Origin: Pseudobutyrivibrio sp.
GTDB lineage: Bacteria; Bacillota; Clostridia; Lachnospirales; Lachnospiraceae
Length of the DNA stretch: 64,000 nucleotides
Direction: 5' to 3'
NCBI GenBank assembly: GCA_024697025.1
Contig: JAILGH010000022.1
Coordinates: 1-64,000 of the forward strand
Of this stretch, positions 15,290 through 25,732 are shown in pieces; the stretch's first letter is position 1, and every line of letters begins with the position of its first letter. The notes beneath the pieces were generated by a model, which worked only from the letters and a program-made list of their open reading frames with translations, was not told the origin of the DNA and searched no databases. The position numbers were made by a program, and so were the translations under genes.

Positions 15290-18223
15290 TTAATTTTCCT
15301 CTACGACAGGAGCCATTTCCTTTTTAGCTTTGCGATACTTCATAAAAGCTCTGCATGCAAGGAATAAAATCAATGCTATAAGAAGTGCTGCTACTAAGTA
15401 AACAATCTTAACCCATGTAGGTGCACCAGCCTTAACGCTTGCATCATAAGCACGGCTGTTTACTGTTGTGTAAAGAATGTTCTTAGAAGCCTGACGCATT
15501 GCAATTACAGATGTTGCAGATGTCTGATCTGTAACTGTTGACTGTGGAGTAGGATATGTTGCAAGCATAAGATCGCAACCATTTCTAATCATTCTGTCTG
15601 AATCCTGGTATCCGTATCCACCAAAGTAATCTGTCTCTGCAAGGCCTCTGAATCCCCACTCATCACGAAGAACTGTGTTAAGAAGTTCTGGACAAGCTTC
15701 AGCTGGAACTGTACCAATGTTGTTGAATGCAACCATTGTTGCAGCTGGGTTAGCATTCTTAAATGCAATTTCAAATGACTTGAGATAAATCTCTCTAAGT
15801 GACTGCTCGTTGAGCCATGTGCAAAGGAATCCTGTTCTGTTAGTTTCCTGATCGTTTGTGGCAAAGTGCTTTACGTAAGAGTATACACCGTGGTCTCTAG
15901 CACCTGCTACTGCGTTTGCACACATCCAACCTGCAAGAACACCATCCTCTGAGTAGTACTCAAAGTTACGTCCTGCAAATGCAGATCTGTGAGTATTTGT
16001 AGCTGGAGCATACCAACCAGAAACATCCATCTCGTTTGCCATCTGACCGATAGAATCGCCAAATGCATGTGCTAAATCCTTGTTCCATGTGCAAGCAATC
16101 ATTACAGCTGCTGGGAATCCGATAGAACCCTGACCAGTAAAGTTGTTGTTGATAGAAGCAGGACCGTCGCAATCGTAAGTCATAATCTTTCCGATTGACT
16201 CTACTGCTGATGTCTCATATCCACCAAGAGAGATAAGACTATTCATATCATCTACTGTAAGCTCATCAAGAAGCTCATCCCACTTAGCATCATCGTAATC
16301 AACACCGCGTAAATCCTCAAGCTTAACGCCGTTCTTTGCACCAGTTACTGGCATCTCATCAGAATCGTTGTTGTAAGCTGTTGGGTCATAGTTAATTTCA
16401 TTGAAATATGTAGCCTTGAGCTCATCGCCCATTTCGAAGCTTGTAGGAGCTGCTGTTGCCTCAGCATAGTTTGCAAATCCATCCTTACGTGAAAGATATG
16501 TAAAGTTTTCACCCTTTGCAAAATCAAACTGATTTGTTGCTGCTACCTGATCTGACTCTCGCTTGTTTGAAGAATCATAAACTACATCTGATGCAACATT
16601 AACTGTCTCTGTTGCAATCTTGTTGTGTGAATCTGCATTGATTGAGATTTCATAATCTCCTGCCTCAAGTACATAGCAACCCTTGCCGTCAGCATCGTAA
16701 GAAGCCATCTCTTCTACTGGGAATGAGATTGAAACTGTCTCTGATGCGCCTGGTTCAATTATGCCTGTCTTAGCAAACTCAATAAGGTTTGCTGCAGACT
16801 TTTCGATACCACCATTTGTGTATGGAGGATTGTAGTAAACTTCTACAACGTCCTTACCAGCAACATCGCCAGTATTTTTAACTGTAACATCAAAGGAAAT
16901 TGTCTTTCCATCGTTGTTTACAGCACCCATTTCCTGCTCAAATGTTGTGTAAGACAATCCATAACCAAATGGATAAACCACCTGTGAATCATAATCAAAT
17001 TCCATGTTACCAGCTGCTGCTTCTGCTGCTGCGGTCTCATAGTATCTGTAGCCTACATAAATACCCTCTACGTAGTTAACGAATGTTGGATAAGACATTC
17101 CGCCTTCAGCGAACATATTCTCATATCCAAATTCAGACATATTTGTATAATCAAAATCACCAAAGTTGTTTGCATTTGGTGTGGCAAGAAGATCTGCTAC
17201 AAATGTATCAGCTGTCTTACCTGAAGGATTTACCTGTCCAGCAATAATCTTTCCAAGGCCATCAAAACCAGTTTGGCCTGTACCTGGGCAGTAGAGAACT
17301 GACTTAATCTGAGAATACTCATTTACAAAGCCAAGCTCCATAGCGTTTGCTGCGTTAACAATAACGATAACATTGTCATAATCAGATGTTACCTGATCAA
17401 GAAGTGCCTTCTCTCTGTTTGAAAGCTCAAGATAATGCTTAGAAGCATCAAGGTCGTCCTCATACTCTGAGTAGCGAACACCTGTGATACCAAACATTCC
17501 AGAACCATCATCATGGAATGTATCCTCGCCATCATAAGATGTAGGAAGGTCTGCACCCTCACCACCTGAACGAGCGATGAAGAAAATAGCAGTATCTGAG
17601 TAATTCTTAGCTGACTCGAATAAGTCACCGTACTCATCAACCTTTGGCTCAGGAATTGTCCAGTCCTGACCCATCATACCAACTGAAGGTCTTGTATCTC
17701 TCCAAGTTGTGTAGAAATCAACAAGGTCCTTATTATACTCAATACCAGCGTCCTCAAGTCCCTGTAAGAATGAAACTGTAGGATAAGCTGCTGAAAGTGA
17801 GCCTGAACCTGTACCACCATATACTGGGTTTGTTGAAGACCAACCAAATACATTAACCTTTGCTCCCTCTGCAAGTGGAAGTGCTGCAGAATCATTCTTT
17901 AAAAGAACGACACCTTCTTCAGCTATCTGAGTACAAAGTTCCTTTGCCTCATCAATAGAAGCTTCAGAAATAGAACCACCACCCATTGCCATGTTAATCA
18001 TGGAATTCATTGGGACTAACAAAATGTTGCTTACTACAATAACAAGTGTAAGCGCAAATGCAAGCCATGCCTGCTTTCTTACCAAGCCCTTTAATGGCTT
18101 CTTAAATTTGATTGCCACAATTGTAAGGATAATAGCAAGGGCAAGAACTACGCCGATGATTATCAATTGTGGTGTAATTGCTTGAAGGACCTTTTTCACG
18201 TCCTCAGGATTAATACCTAACAT
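15290..18223 (-). CDS. membrane-anchored GH3 beta-glycosidase, permuted
   Basis: A 977-residue glycoside hydrolase family 3 protein with transmembrane segments near residues 20-40, 50-72 and 936-957; the basic loops KFKKPLKGLVRK and KYRKAKK place the catalytic part outside the cell. Domain order is inverted: the GH3 C-terminal domain (EEGVVLLKNDSAALPL to YPFGYGLSYTTFE) comes first, then a fibronectin-like domain, then the GH3 N-terminal barrel (YDCDGPASINN, GRNFEYYSEDGVLAG, YVKHFATNDQE). The nucleophile should be Asp at about 865 in ETDYFGG, where most relatives have SDW or TDW. It probably releases glucose or xylose from oligosaccharides at the cell surface. Inverted GH3 enzymes are known from rumen bacteria. 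Confidence 0.93.
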   Translation of the reverse strand: MLGINPEDVKKVLQAITPQLIIIGVVLALAIILTIVAIKFKKPLKGLVRKQAWLAFALTLVIVVSNILLVPMNSMINMAMGGGSISEASIDEAKELCTQIAEEGVVLLKNDSAALPLAEGAKVNVFGWSSTNPVYGGTGSGSLSAAYPTVSFLQGLEDAGIEYNKDLVDFYTTWRDTRPSVGMMGQDWTIPEPKVDEYGDLFESAKNYSDTAIFFIARSGGEGADLPTSYDGEDTFHDDGSGMFGITGVRYSEYEDDLDASKHYLELSNREKALLDQVTSDYDNVIVIVNAANAMELGFVNEYSQIKSVLYCPGTGQTGFDGLGKIIAGQVNPSGKTADTFVADLLATPNANNFGDFDYTNMSEFGYENMFAEGGMSYPTFVNYVEGIYVGYRYYETAAAEAAAGNMEFDYDSQVVYPFGYGLSYTTFEQEMGAVNNDGKTISFDVTVKNTGDVAGKDVVEVYYNPPYTNGGIEKSAANLIEFAKTGIIEPGASETVSISFPVEEMASYDADGKGCYVLEAGDYEISINADSHNKIATETVNVASDVVYDSSNKRESDQVAATNQFDFAKGENFTYLSRKDGFANYAEATAAPTSFEMGDELKATYFNEINYDPTAYNNDSDEMPVTGAKNGVKLEDLRGVDYDDAKWDELLDELTVDDMNSLISLGGYETSAVESIGKIMTYDCDGPASINNNFTGQGSIGFPAAVMIACTWNKDLAHAFGDSIGQMANEMDVSGWYAPATNTHRSAFAGRNFEYYSEDGVLAGWMCANAVAGARDHGVYSYVKHFATNDQETNRTGFLCTWLNEQSLREIYLKSFEIAFKNANPAATMVAFNNIGTVPAEACPELLNTVLRDEWGFRGLAETDYFGGYGYQDSDRMIRNGCDLMLATYPTPQSTVTDQTSATSVIAMRQASKNILYTTVNSRAYDASVKAGAPTWVKIVYLVAALLIALILFLACRAFMKYRKAKKEMAPVVEEN

Positions 18224-18296
18224 TCTCTCTTCTCCTTCCTTTTAATAAAGAATTAAAAGTAAATATTTATCTAAAGAGCTCTGCTCTTAAAGATCA

Positions 18297-18857
18297 TTAA
18301 TTTTCCTTTTCTACCTTTGGTGTCTCTGGGAATATCACTTTGTTAACAAAGAAGAATACAACCATTGATACACCGCCGTTAAGTACTGTTGTTCCGATGT
18401 TGTAAAGTGCTGGAGCGACATACTTACCTGCCACTGCAACCCATACACAGTTGATTGAGTTAACAATACATGTGATTAAAATAAAGGCTGCGACATACCA
18501 TGCAATCTGCTTTCCTGGCTTATCGTGATTGCGGAAAACCCAAAGCTTTTGGATTGGGAAATTGATGCACTCACCAATTACCATTGCAATCATGTAAGCT
18601 ACAAAATATGCAAGACCACCGTGGGCCTGGTCATATCCCAAGATGTTCCACTGGAATTTCTCTCCAAAAAGTGTCACCGGAATTCCTGGCCATCCAAAGG
18701 CTTTGTCACCTAGAAATGCAAAGGCCGCTGGCAAAAATGTAAGCAATAAATACTTGAATACAGTAATCAGATTGCTGACTATTACAAACAAACCACCTTC
18801 ACGAATCCACTTTGCAGCCCCGGGATGCTTTTCAGCAAAATTGTTCCAAAAATTCAT
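18297..18857 (-). CDS. GtrA-like membrane protein
   Basis: A 186-residue protein with four hydrophobic segments. The stretch YMIAMVIGECINFPIQKLWVF, followed by a basic loop, resembles GtrA/DPMS-like flippase-associated proteins, in which N-F-x-x-x-(R/K)-x-W-V-F is conserved. GtrA proteins are thought to move lipid-linked sugars; here it is flanked by two GH3 enzymes. ATG 18857 is preferred because AAGGAG lies 7 bases upstream; a longer form from 18887 has no site. Confidence in the family is moderate. Confidence 0.75.
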   Translation of the reverse strand: MNFWNNFAEKHPGAAKWIREGGLFVIVSNLITVFKYLLLTFLPAAFAFLGDKAFGWPGIPVTLFGEKFQWNILGYDQAHGGLAYFVAYMIAMVIGECINFPIQKLWVFRNHDKPGKQIAWYVAAFILITCIVNSINCVWVAVAGKYVAPALYNIGTTVLNGGVSMVVFFFVNKVIFPETPKVEKEN

Positions 18858-18896
18858 TTCAAATCTCCTTATAAAAACAGTTTCCACTCATCCAGC

Positions 18897-18917
18897 CCTT
18901 CCCCCCATAGGGGAAGG
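18897..18917. other. intergenic hairpin
   Basis: CCTTCCCC (18897-18904) and GGGGAAGG (18910-18917) pair around a 5-base loop, in the gap between the GH3 gene at 18925 and the GtrA-like gene. There is no T-run, so it is more likely an mRNA stability or processing element than a terminator. Confidence 0.5.
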
Positions 18918-18924
18918 CAAGGGT

Positions 18925-21285
18925 TTACTCAACATGATTAAGACGTTTCTCATATTTTTTATTCGCTCTACGGTTTCTGAAGAAGCCTCCAATTACACCA
19001 CCAAGTCCCTTAAAGAAATGTCCGTTTGCAATGGTTACAATGCTTTCTGCCATCTCACGGCTAACCATTCCGCCTGTCATCTTGCTCATTGCTCTAAATG
19101 GCATGTTGTAGATAAACATGATGTTCAAATCAGGGATACCCTTCTCATAGGATTTATCAAGCTTGCTCTTTAATATCTTGTAAACCTTACGGCAAAGTCC
19201 GCTCTTGGCGTCCTTCATCTGGCAAAGGGCATCGTTGATATCAAGAGGTCCAACCTTTTCCTCTGGAAGAGCCTTTGCATAAAGCTTTTCAAACTCTTCG
19301 TAGTGAACATTTCTAACCATTCCTGACTTATAGCTTGGAAGTGTATCGATGTCATAAGGAAGCTCTGCGATTGTTCCCTCTTTTGCAATCTCTCCTGTAA
19401 GCTTGATGTCGGCTACTGATGCTCCTACGTATATCTGATAATCGCCACCTTCAATCTCCCACTTGTTAGAAACAGTTGAAAAATAACGAAAAGTCTTGTC
19501 GTCAAAAGGAATCTCCACATCTACTGACTGTCCTGCTCTTATCCATACCTTCTTGAAGCCCTTTAACTCCTTCTTTGGACGGATAAGCCCTGACTGGTTC
19601 TTGCCCACATAAAGCTGTGCTATCTCAGCACCATCTCGACTACCAGTGTTGGTGATTGTAAATTTAACTCCAGTATCTGAAACTGAAATATTTGCATACT
19701 CAAATGTTGTATAGCTAAGTCCAAATCCAAATGGGAACTGAACTGCAACGTCTGCTGTATCGTAATAACGATATCCAATAAATGGTCCCTCTCGGTACTG
19801 AAGGTTTCTCTTTTCTGTACCTGCGTAGTTAACAATTGAGCAATCTGCATATGCAAATGGATAAGACTCTGAAAGCTTACCAGTAGGAATCTCCTTGCCA
19901 GTGATAATGTCAAGTAACGCTGATGCTCCTGCCTGACCAGTTAAATATCCATGAAGTAAAGCCTGAAGATTGTCTATCCATGGCATCTTAACAGCAGAGC
20001 CTGCACTCATAACACCTACGATGTGCTTGTTGTATACTGTAAGGCCTTCAAGCTCCTTGATTTGATACTCAGGAACATCCATTGACATTCTGTCGCCACC
20101 CTCTGACTCAGCAATTTCATCCAAGCCAAAGAAGAACAAAACAACCTCTGCCTCTTCTGGATTATCGACTACAGTAAGGTCATAGTTTTCAATCTGCTCT
20201 GCTATAGTCTCAACCTTTGTTGAATTAACCTGTGAGCTACCTGAGCCCTGATAACGAGGCTTATCAACAAATGGTCCTTTCAAACAAACCTTAGTGCCTG
20301 ACTTAAGAGGTAAAATTGCGTCATCATTCTTTAAAAGAACAGCTGAATTAACAGAAGCCTTTCTTGCAATCGCATGATGTGCCTCAGCGTCAAATCCCTT
20401 AGAATGATCATTTTCTCTAAAGTAAATAGCTGCCTCTATTATTGGAAGAATAGCCTTATCTATCTCAGCCTCAGTGATTCTTCCCTCACCTTCTGTAGCA
20501 GCCTTAATAACCTCTCTTGCTGAATCAAGACCTGGATTTGGCATCTCAACATTGGATTGGCATTTAACGCCTGCAACGTGGTCATTACTAGCACCCCAGT
20601 CAGTAACAACAATGCCATCAAATCCCCATTCGTCTCTAAGAATATCTACTAGCAAGTGCTCATTTTCATTTGCATACTTACCATTAACTTCGTTGTAAGA
20701 AGACATTATGCTCTTGGCACCGCCTTCCTTAACTGCTATTTCAAATGCAGTAAGATAAATCTCTCGAAGTGTACGCTCATCAACAACAGCATTCATTGCC
20801 ATTCGTCTGTACTCACGAGAATTAACAGCAAAATGCTTTGGACAAGAATAAACATGCTTACTCTGGATTCCTCTCACATAAGCGGCTGCCATCTTACCAG
20901 CAAGAATTGGGTCTTCGCTGAAGTACTCAAAGTTACGTCCACAAAGTGGTGAGCGCTTCATGTTAAGTCCAGGACCTAGAAGCACATCTACATCTTGTGC
21001 AACTGCCTCTTCACCAAGTGCTGCACCAATTTCCTCTCCAATTGAAGGGTCCCAGCTGTTTGCAACTGTTGCTGCTGTTGGAAAACATGTAGCTGGAAGC
21101 GATGCGTTAAGTCCTAAGTGATCTCCTGCTCCCTCCTGACGGCGCACACCGTGAGGGCCATCAGAAAATGTAATTGAATTAATTCCAAGTCTTGGAATAT
21201 CTCTTGATTCCCATTCATTTTTTCCGCTAAGAAGTGCGGCCTTCTCCATCAATGTAAGCTTTGAAATAATTTCTTTAGCGTCCAT
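18925..21285 (-). CDS. GH3 beta-glycosidase
   Basis: A 786-residue family 3 glycoside hydrolase in the normal domain order. Barrel domain: LTLMEKAALLSGKNEWES, TFSDGPHGVRRQ, CGRNFEYFSEDP, substrate-binding Lys150-His151 in CPKHFAVNS and nucleophile Asp229 in GIVVTDWGASND. The second domain (NSAVLLKNDDAILPL to FPFGFGLSYTTFE) and a fibronectin-like domain (AEIAQLYVGKNQSGLIRPKKELKGF) follow, then a helical extension of about 100 residues ending in basic sequence. No signal peptide, so cytoplasmic, cleaving imported beta-glucosides or xylosides. GGAGGAATC precedes the ATG. First gene of the GH3 unit. Confidence 0.95.
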   Translation of the reverse strand: MDAKEIISKLTLMEKAALLSGKNEWESRDIPRLGINSITFSDGPHGVRRQEGAGDHLGLNASLPATCFPTAATVANSWDPSIGEEIGAALGEEAVAQDVDVLLGPGLNMKRSPLCGRNFEYFSEDPILAGKMAAAYVRGIQSKHVYSCPKHFAVNSREYRRMAMNAVVDERTLREIYLTAFEIAVKEGGAKSIMSSYNEVNGKYANENEHLLVDILRDEWGFDGIVVTDWGASNDHVAGVKCQSNVEMPNPGLDSAREVIKAATEGEGRITEAEIDKAILPIIEAAIYFRENDHSKGFDAEAHHAIARKASVNSAVLLKNDDAILPLKSGTKVCLKGPFVDKPRYQGSGSSQVNSTKVETIAEQIENYDLTVVDNPEEAEVVLFFFGLDEIAESEGGDRMSMDVPEYQIKELEGLTVYNKHIVGVMSAGSAVKMPWIDNLQALLHGYLTGQAGASALLDIITGKEIPTGKLSESYPFAYADCSIVNYAGTEKRNLQYREGPFIGYRYYDTADVAVQFPFGFGLSYTTFEYANISVSDTGVKFTITNTGSRDGAEIAQLYVGKNQSGLIRPKKELKGFKKVWIRAGQSVDVEIPFDDKTFRYFSTVSNKWEIEGGDYQIYVGASVADIKLTGEIAKEGTIAELPYDIDTLPSYKSGMVRNVHYEEFEKLYAKALPEEKVGPLDINDALCQMKDAKSGLCRKVYKILKSKLDKSYEKGIPDLNIMFIYNMPFRAMSKMTGGMVSREMAESIVTIANGHFFKGLGGVIGGFFRNRRANKKYEKRLNHVE

Positions 21286-21305
21286 ATGATTCCTCCATTT
21301 AGTCC

Positions 21306-21389
21306 GCTGGTTACGTCCACAAGCCTAATAGATACTTCGCTCACTAAAATGTTACGCTCCAGTATCATTAGAGCTTGTTGACTACCAGC
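21306..21389. repeat. 84-nt imperfect inverted repeat
   Basis: GCTGGTTACGTCCACAAGC...TAATAGATAC at the left is nearly complementary to GTATCATTA...GCTTGTTGACTACCAGC at the right, with a 26-base centre that is itself partly complementary. It lies in the leader of the GH3 gene. It may be a structured leader or a small non-coding mobile element. Confidence 0.55.
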
Positions 21390-21444
21390 TCACATAAATT
21401 CTTGTCTCACTTCAATGAAACCAAAAACTTAAATATAAAATATC

Positions 21445-21470
21445 ATCTGGCAACAAAAAAAGTTGCCCTG
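21445..21470 (-). terminator. terminator of GHKL kinase gene
   Basis: On the minus strand GGCAAC, then a T-run of seven, then GTTGCC (21449-21467). Only 6 bp of stem, but it follows the kinase stop codon by about 40 bases and contains a strong T-run. Moderate support. Confidence 0.45.
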
Positions 21471-21507
21471 AAGGATAACTTGTCAAAATCCTAGGACAAC
21501 TTGTAAA

Positions 21508-22872
21508 TCACTTGGCATTCTTGTTGGATAACAGCACCTTTACCTTAAACCAACCATCATCATAAGATACTTTCATGGCACCGTCATATTTCTCAGCTAC
21601 CTGGGATATTGACTTTAGGCCGAAGCCGTGCTTAACATTATCTTCCTTTGTAGTTCTGGGTAAGTTGTTATTTCTAAAAAAACGTCTAGTCTGATTTTTC
21701 TTTAAACGTACATTAGTACCGTCTGAATAGTTTTCACATTCGATTATTATAAATTGATTTCTCGCTCTGACAGAAAAGCTTATCAACCTCTTTTCTTCAT
21801 CTTCCACCTGCTGGGTGGCTTCTATTGCGTTGTCTAGCAAATTACCAAACAACGAACATATATCTTTTACGTGGATGTCCGCCAGCAAATCGCCATCCAC
21901 CATTGCATTCAAATTAATTCCTTTCTTCTGGCATTGTAAGCTTTTGGTAGTAAGGATAACATCCATTACCCTGTTGCCTGTGTTCATGAAGGATTCTTGG
22001 ATAGCTATGGCCTGTTCCATATCCTCCAGAACCTCCGCTCGCCTTGCTGGGTCATCCTCATTCTTAAGAGCCATAACATAATGCTTCATGTCATGCATCT
22101 CTTTTCTCAAGGCCTCGGAATTATCTACCGCCAGCTTGTACTGCTCATACTGCTTTTGGAATAATTGATTGATGGCATCATTTTCATTTTTCGCCGCCAT
22201 CTCGTTTCTTCGTCCCATCTCGGTCATCAGCATCAGCAAACCTCCGAAGTCAACCAGAGTTCTGACGTAAAGCATATTTTCCGTTGCCGAGAAAGGAGTT
22301 CTCGTATTGATAAAGCTGATGTTTGACATTATAAAGGCACCAATACCTGTTGCCAAAACACCCATCAACTCTCTATTGTTAACATTTAGATTACGAGTTG
22401 GGGAAATATTATCACGCTCTATTCGGTAATAAATTATATATGTGCAGGCGTAAACAATAATCATTATGATTACTGAATCGATAATCTCTTCCCTTTCTAT
22501 AAGGTGCACATACCAAACGTAGAGCTGATTGTAAAGACTGGCTGCAAACTCAGCCAAAACAAAAGCGTGGGTGGTAATAACCCCACAATCCTTTGGTTTG
22601 ATATCAAGCACCACATACAAGGACAAATACATAAGTGCCACTGCTGCAATCATACTTGGTATCCAAAAACCAATAGGAAGTAAGCCTGCCACATACTGAA
22701 AAAATACTTGTACAACTAAGGTGACAACACATTGAATTGCAAAGTCTTTATTAGTGGAACGCCTTTTGTAGATATTAAAATAAACAAAAACCGCCAGCCA
22801 TTCAGCTAAAGCGGTAAATAATCTTGGTGTATCCTGCAATTTTACAGGATCAATAAATGCTGTGAAGTCCAT
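21508..22872 (-). CDS. GHKL-type sensor kinase (AgrC-like)
   Basis: A 454-residue membrane protein. The first 220 residues hold about six transmembrane segments; a coiled helix with KEMHDMKHYVMALK carries the likely phosphoacceptor His of the SpoOB/AgrC type (motif H-D-x-K-H). The C-terminal GHKL ATPase has SLFGNLLDNAIEA and KHGFGLKSI. It partners with the LytTR regulator 10 bp upstream. AgrC-like kinases often sense peptides, but no peptide precursor or AgrB-like processing gene was seen nearby, so the signal is unknown. Confidence 0.9.
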   Translation of the reverse strand: MDFTAFIDPVKLQDTPRLFTALAEWLAVFVYFNIYKRRSTNKDFAIQCVVTLVVQVFFQYVAGLLPIGFWIPSMIAAVALMYLSLYVVLDIKPKDCGVITTHAFVLAEFAASLYNQLYVWYVHLIEREEIIDSVIIMIIVYACTYIIYYRIERDNISPTRNLNVNNRELMGVLATGIGAFIMSNISFINTRTPFSATENMLYVRTLVDFGGLLMLMTEMGRRNEMAAKNENDAINQLFQKQYEQYKLAVDNSEALRKEMHDMKHYVMALKNEDDPARRAEVLEDMEQAIAIQESFMNTGNRVMDVILTTKSLQCQKKGINLNAMVDGDLLADIHVKDICSLFGNLLDNAIEATQQVEDEEKRLISFSVRARNQFIIIECENYSDGTNVRLKKNQTRRFFRNNNLPRTTKEDNVKHGFGLKSISQVAEKYDGAMKVSYDDGWFKVKVLLSNKNAK

Positions 22873-22882
22873 AGTATCCCCT

Positions 22883-23587
22883 TTATAAAATATCTTCGGT
22901 TAAAGCCGACATAAATTCCTTTTTTCGAGCACGGCTAATTGGAAGAGATATCTTATGCGGTAAATACACATACTCCTTCTGAACCGCCTCCACAAACGAG
23001 AGATTGATTAAATAGGCATTATGGCATTTGCTAAAGCCATGGTCGGCAAGCATTTCCTCAAACTTCTTAAGAGGACCTAGTGTAGTATAATCCGCCTCCT
23101 CGCAATGGATAATAACATTATTTCGCTGGCTTTCAATGTAATAAATGGTGTCGCAATCCAGCTTTATTTGTTTATCCTCAACAGAAACCTTTATATATAC
23201 ATGCTGCCTCTTTGCCTTTACCCTAGTGATAGCCTTGTCAAAAAGCTGCTCAAACTGAGGATAAGGCACTGGCTTTAGGACGTACCCTAAAGCATCAACA
23301 GCATACCCCTGAACGGCATACTGAACGGTTGATGTTATAAAAATGATAATAACATCTGAATCCAACTTGCGGATTTTCTCTGCCGCAGCCATGCCGTCCA
23401 AATGTTTCATCTGGATATCTAAAAGCACAATATCGTACTGGCTTTTATAATCATCGACTATATCGATTCCATCTAAAACATGGGTAATAGAAAACTGTTC
23501 CTTATGACTATTACCATATTTATTTATGTAATTCTTTAGGAGCGATGCCTGCTCCACTTCGTCTTCTACTATGCAAATGTTAATCAT
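22883..23587 (-). CDS. LytTR-family response regulator (AgrA-like)
   Basis: A 234-residue response regulator. The receiver domain begins MINICIVEDEVEQASLL, with the phosphoacceptor Asp in VLLDIQMKHLDG and Lys in VLKPVPY. The C-terminal LytTR domain (about 135-230) has IKLDCDTIYYIESQRN and FSKCHNAYLINLSFVEAVQ, and binds DNA as paired repeats about 21 bp apart. The start at 23587 is chosen because the receiver fold begins there; 16 further residues are possible upstream, and no ribosome binding site settles it. It is paired with the GHKL kinase. Confidence 0.9.
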   Translation of the reverse strand: MINICIVEDEVEQASLLKNYINKYGNSHKEQFSITHVLDGIDIVDDYKSQYDIVLLDIQMKHLDGMAAAEKIRKLDSDVIIIFITSTVQYAVQGYAVDALGYVLKPVPYPQFEQLFDKAITRVKAKRQHVYIKVSVEDKQIKLDCDTIYYIESQRNNVIIHCEEADYTTLGPLKKFEEMLADHGFSKCHNAYLINLSFVEAVQKEYVYLPHKISLPISRARKKEFMSALTEDIL

Positions 23588-23662
23588 GGTAATAAAAATA
23601 TCACAAGTAAATCCAAAATTAAAGATTGTGCGCAAACGAATTTTGTGTTATATATTTTGCAC

Positions 23663-25714
23663 TTAATCAATCTTAAACTGGTTAATCGCACCCTTAAGGC
23701 TTTCAGCATTAGCTCTACTTGATTCTGCCAATCTTTCGATATTTACTGAAACATCAGAAGCCTGAGTATTCTTTCCGAGAATGTTAGTTACACCCTCAGT
23801 ATTCTCAACAGAGGCATCATTAACAGATGTAATTCCTCTTGCGATTTCATTAATAGAATCAGAAAGGGATTCCATAGCTTCTCCAATATCAGTAACAGCC
23901 TTCTTAATCTCTAGGATTCCTTCATCGTAATGCTTACTCTGGTCAGCAAATACTTGGAAACTAGACATTACATCACTCTTAATATATTCTATAAGCTTTG
24001 TAACTTGATCACGTACGCTAGATACTGACTTGTTACTTGCAGCAACAATTTCTGTGATATTCATAGCTGTCTCTTTAGACTGGTCAGCAAGCTGTCCAAT
24101 CTCACCTGCTACTACCGCAAAGCCCTTACCAGCTTCACCTGCTCTTGCAGCCTCGATAGAAGCATTAAGAGAAAGAAGGTTGGTTTGAGAGGTGATAGAC
24201 ATAATATCCTCAGCCAAAGCGTTGATTTGTTCAACGGCCTTCAAGCTTTCAAGAGCTTCTTGCATGTTGACCATAGTCTCCTGCAAGGTTGCTGTGTTGT
24301 TCTCGATTTCAGTATCAATCTTTTCGTTCATCTCGGTTGCAGAATCAATAAGCTTCTGAGAATCGTTCTCGCCAGCCTCAACCTTTTCAGTAACCATAGT
24401 AACAAGATTTACGATATTATTAATCTCTTCATGAATAGATTCGATAGAATCATTTGTCTCGTTAATCTTTACAGAAAGGTTATCTGCAATGTCTCTATTT
24501 TCAGAGGTAACTTCACCTAAGAGACTAGAAGCATTGTTCAAATCCCTCGAGCTTTCACTTAAGGAACCACTACAATCCTTGAACAATCCTACCGCCTCAT
24601 TTAAGGTATCAATAACCTCTTGAGTACACCTTGCCAGTTTACCAATTTCATCCTTACGCTTTGACAAAGATGTCAAATCTTTATTTGCAGTGATATCATG
24701 GTCAGCCACCCTAGAAATTGCCTTTTCAACCTTTCCTATAGGCTTAATCAATATATTAATGATAATAGATAAAATAACAGCTATGGCGATAATAACGATA
24801 ACTGCCATTAACATAATTAGATTTGACGCATCGGAAGCTGATGCATAAAGTTCATCTTCTTCGGCACCTACAAATAACAGCCAATCCTGCTGTGGCAAAT
24901 ACTTAAAGTAACCTAACATACTCTTGCCAGTACCTGCCTGCACATAGTTTATTGTTCCTTCAGTGGCATCGCCGTACTCACCGTTTGTCAACTTAGTAAC
25001 TATTTCAACTATAGCTGGATTCTCACTTGCAAGTGTAATCTCTTCAGGATTCGTTGAATAGAAAACCTGATTTGATGATACGCTAGTTAAAACTACTTCC
25101 TGATTTTCACCAATCTGAATACTCTGAAGCAATTCATAAAACTCTGTTTTATCTAACTCAACACTTGAATATCCGACAAATTCACCATTAACATATGAGC
25201 TACATGTGGCAATAATAGTAATATCATTTGTAGCAGGAGAAACAACCGTTATAAGTCCATACATTGGTACACCGCCAGAGCTATTGTACAATTCTTTCAA
25301 AAATGCAACTGTATCCGGATCATTTTGATATCCCACTAGACTACTAATTGAATCTACAAGAACCAGACCGTCGTCATTTGCATAGAAAACACTAAGCAAA
25401 TTTGGAACTACATGGGAGAATTTTTCCGTCCAAGTTTGCGCTGCACTAATTACCTCTGGATCTTGCTCTGCTACCAACATGTTTTGGAACTGATCAGTTG
25501 CCATATAACCATCTATATAGGCATACTCTTTTTCCATAAAACGGTTTAGTTGCTCAACGTTAGAATTAACAGTTCCTGCCAATTGATTTACAGCCTCTGT
25601 CTTCATAACGCTAAAAATCTTATAAGCCGCAAGCATACTTAGTATTGCCACGCCTATAATAGTAGCAATGACTACAAATACAGTAATTTTTGTGGATAGT
25701 TTCTTAGTCTTCAT
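23663..25714 (-). CDS. methyl-accepting chemotaxis protein
   Basis: A 683-residue chemoreceptor: transmembrane helix about 9-33, an extracellular Cache-type sensor (about 35-280), a second transmembrane helix near 285-308, HAMP, then a long coiled-coil signalling domain. The hairpin tip is the conserved [20 protein letters not shown], followed by [18 protein letters not shown]. It controls CheA. The downstream gene at 25733 is a close paralogue: the signalling halves are nearly the same, while the sensor halves have diverged. It is the second gene of a likely transcript starting with that paralogue; no che genes are nearby. Confidence 0.95.
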   Translation of the reverse strand: MKTKKLSTKITVFVVIATIIGVAILSMLAAYKIFSVMKTEAVNQLAGTVNSNVEQLNRFMEKEYAYIDGYMATDQFQNMLVAEQDPEVISAAQTWTEKFSHVVPNLLSVFYANDDGLVLVDSISSLVGYQNDPDTVAFLKELYNSSGGVPMYGLITVVSPATNDITIIATCSSYVNGEFVGYSSVELDKTEFYELLQSIQIGENQEVVLTSVSSNQVFYSTNPEEITLASENPAIVEIVTKLTNGEYGDATEGTINYVQAGTGKSMLGYFKYLPQQDWLLFVGAEEDELYASASDASNLIMLMAVIVIIAIAVILSIIINILIKPIGKVEKAISRVADHDITANKDLTSLSKRKDEIGKLARCTQEVIDTLNEAVGLFKDCSGSLSESSRDLNNASSLLGEVTSENRDIADNLSVKINETNDSIESIHEEINNIVNLVTMVTEKVEAGENDSQKLIDSATEMNEKIDTEIENNTATLQETMVNMQEALESLKAVEQINALAEDIMSITSQTNLLSLNASIEAARAGEAGKGFAVVAGEIGQLADQSKETAMNITEIVAASNKSVSSVRDQVTKLIEYIKSDVMSSFQVFADQSKHYDEGILEIKKAVTDIGEAMESLSDSINEIARGITSVNDASVENTEGVTNILGKNTQASDVSVNIERLAESSRANAESLKGAINQFKID

Positions 25715-25732
25715 ACACTCCTCCTACTCTAA

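Noticed and set aside
21306-21389. tRNA gene
   Set aside because: The size fits, but there is no cloverleaf, no TTCGA arm in the right place and no CCA-adjacent acceptor stem.
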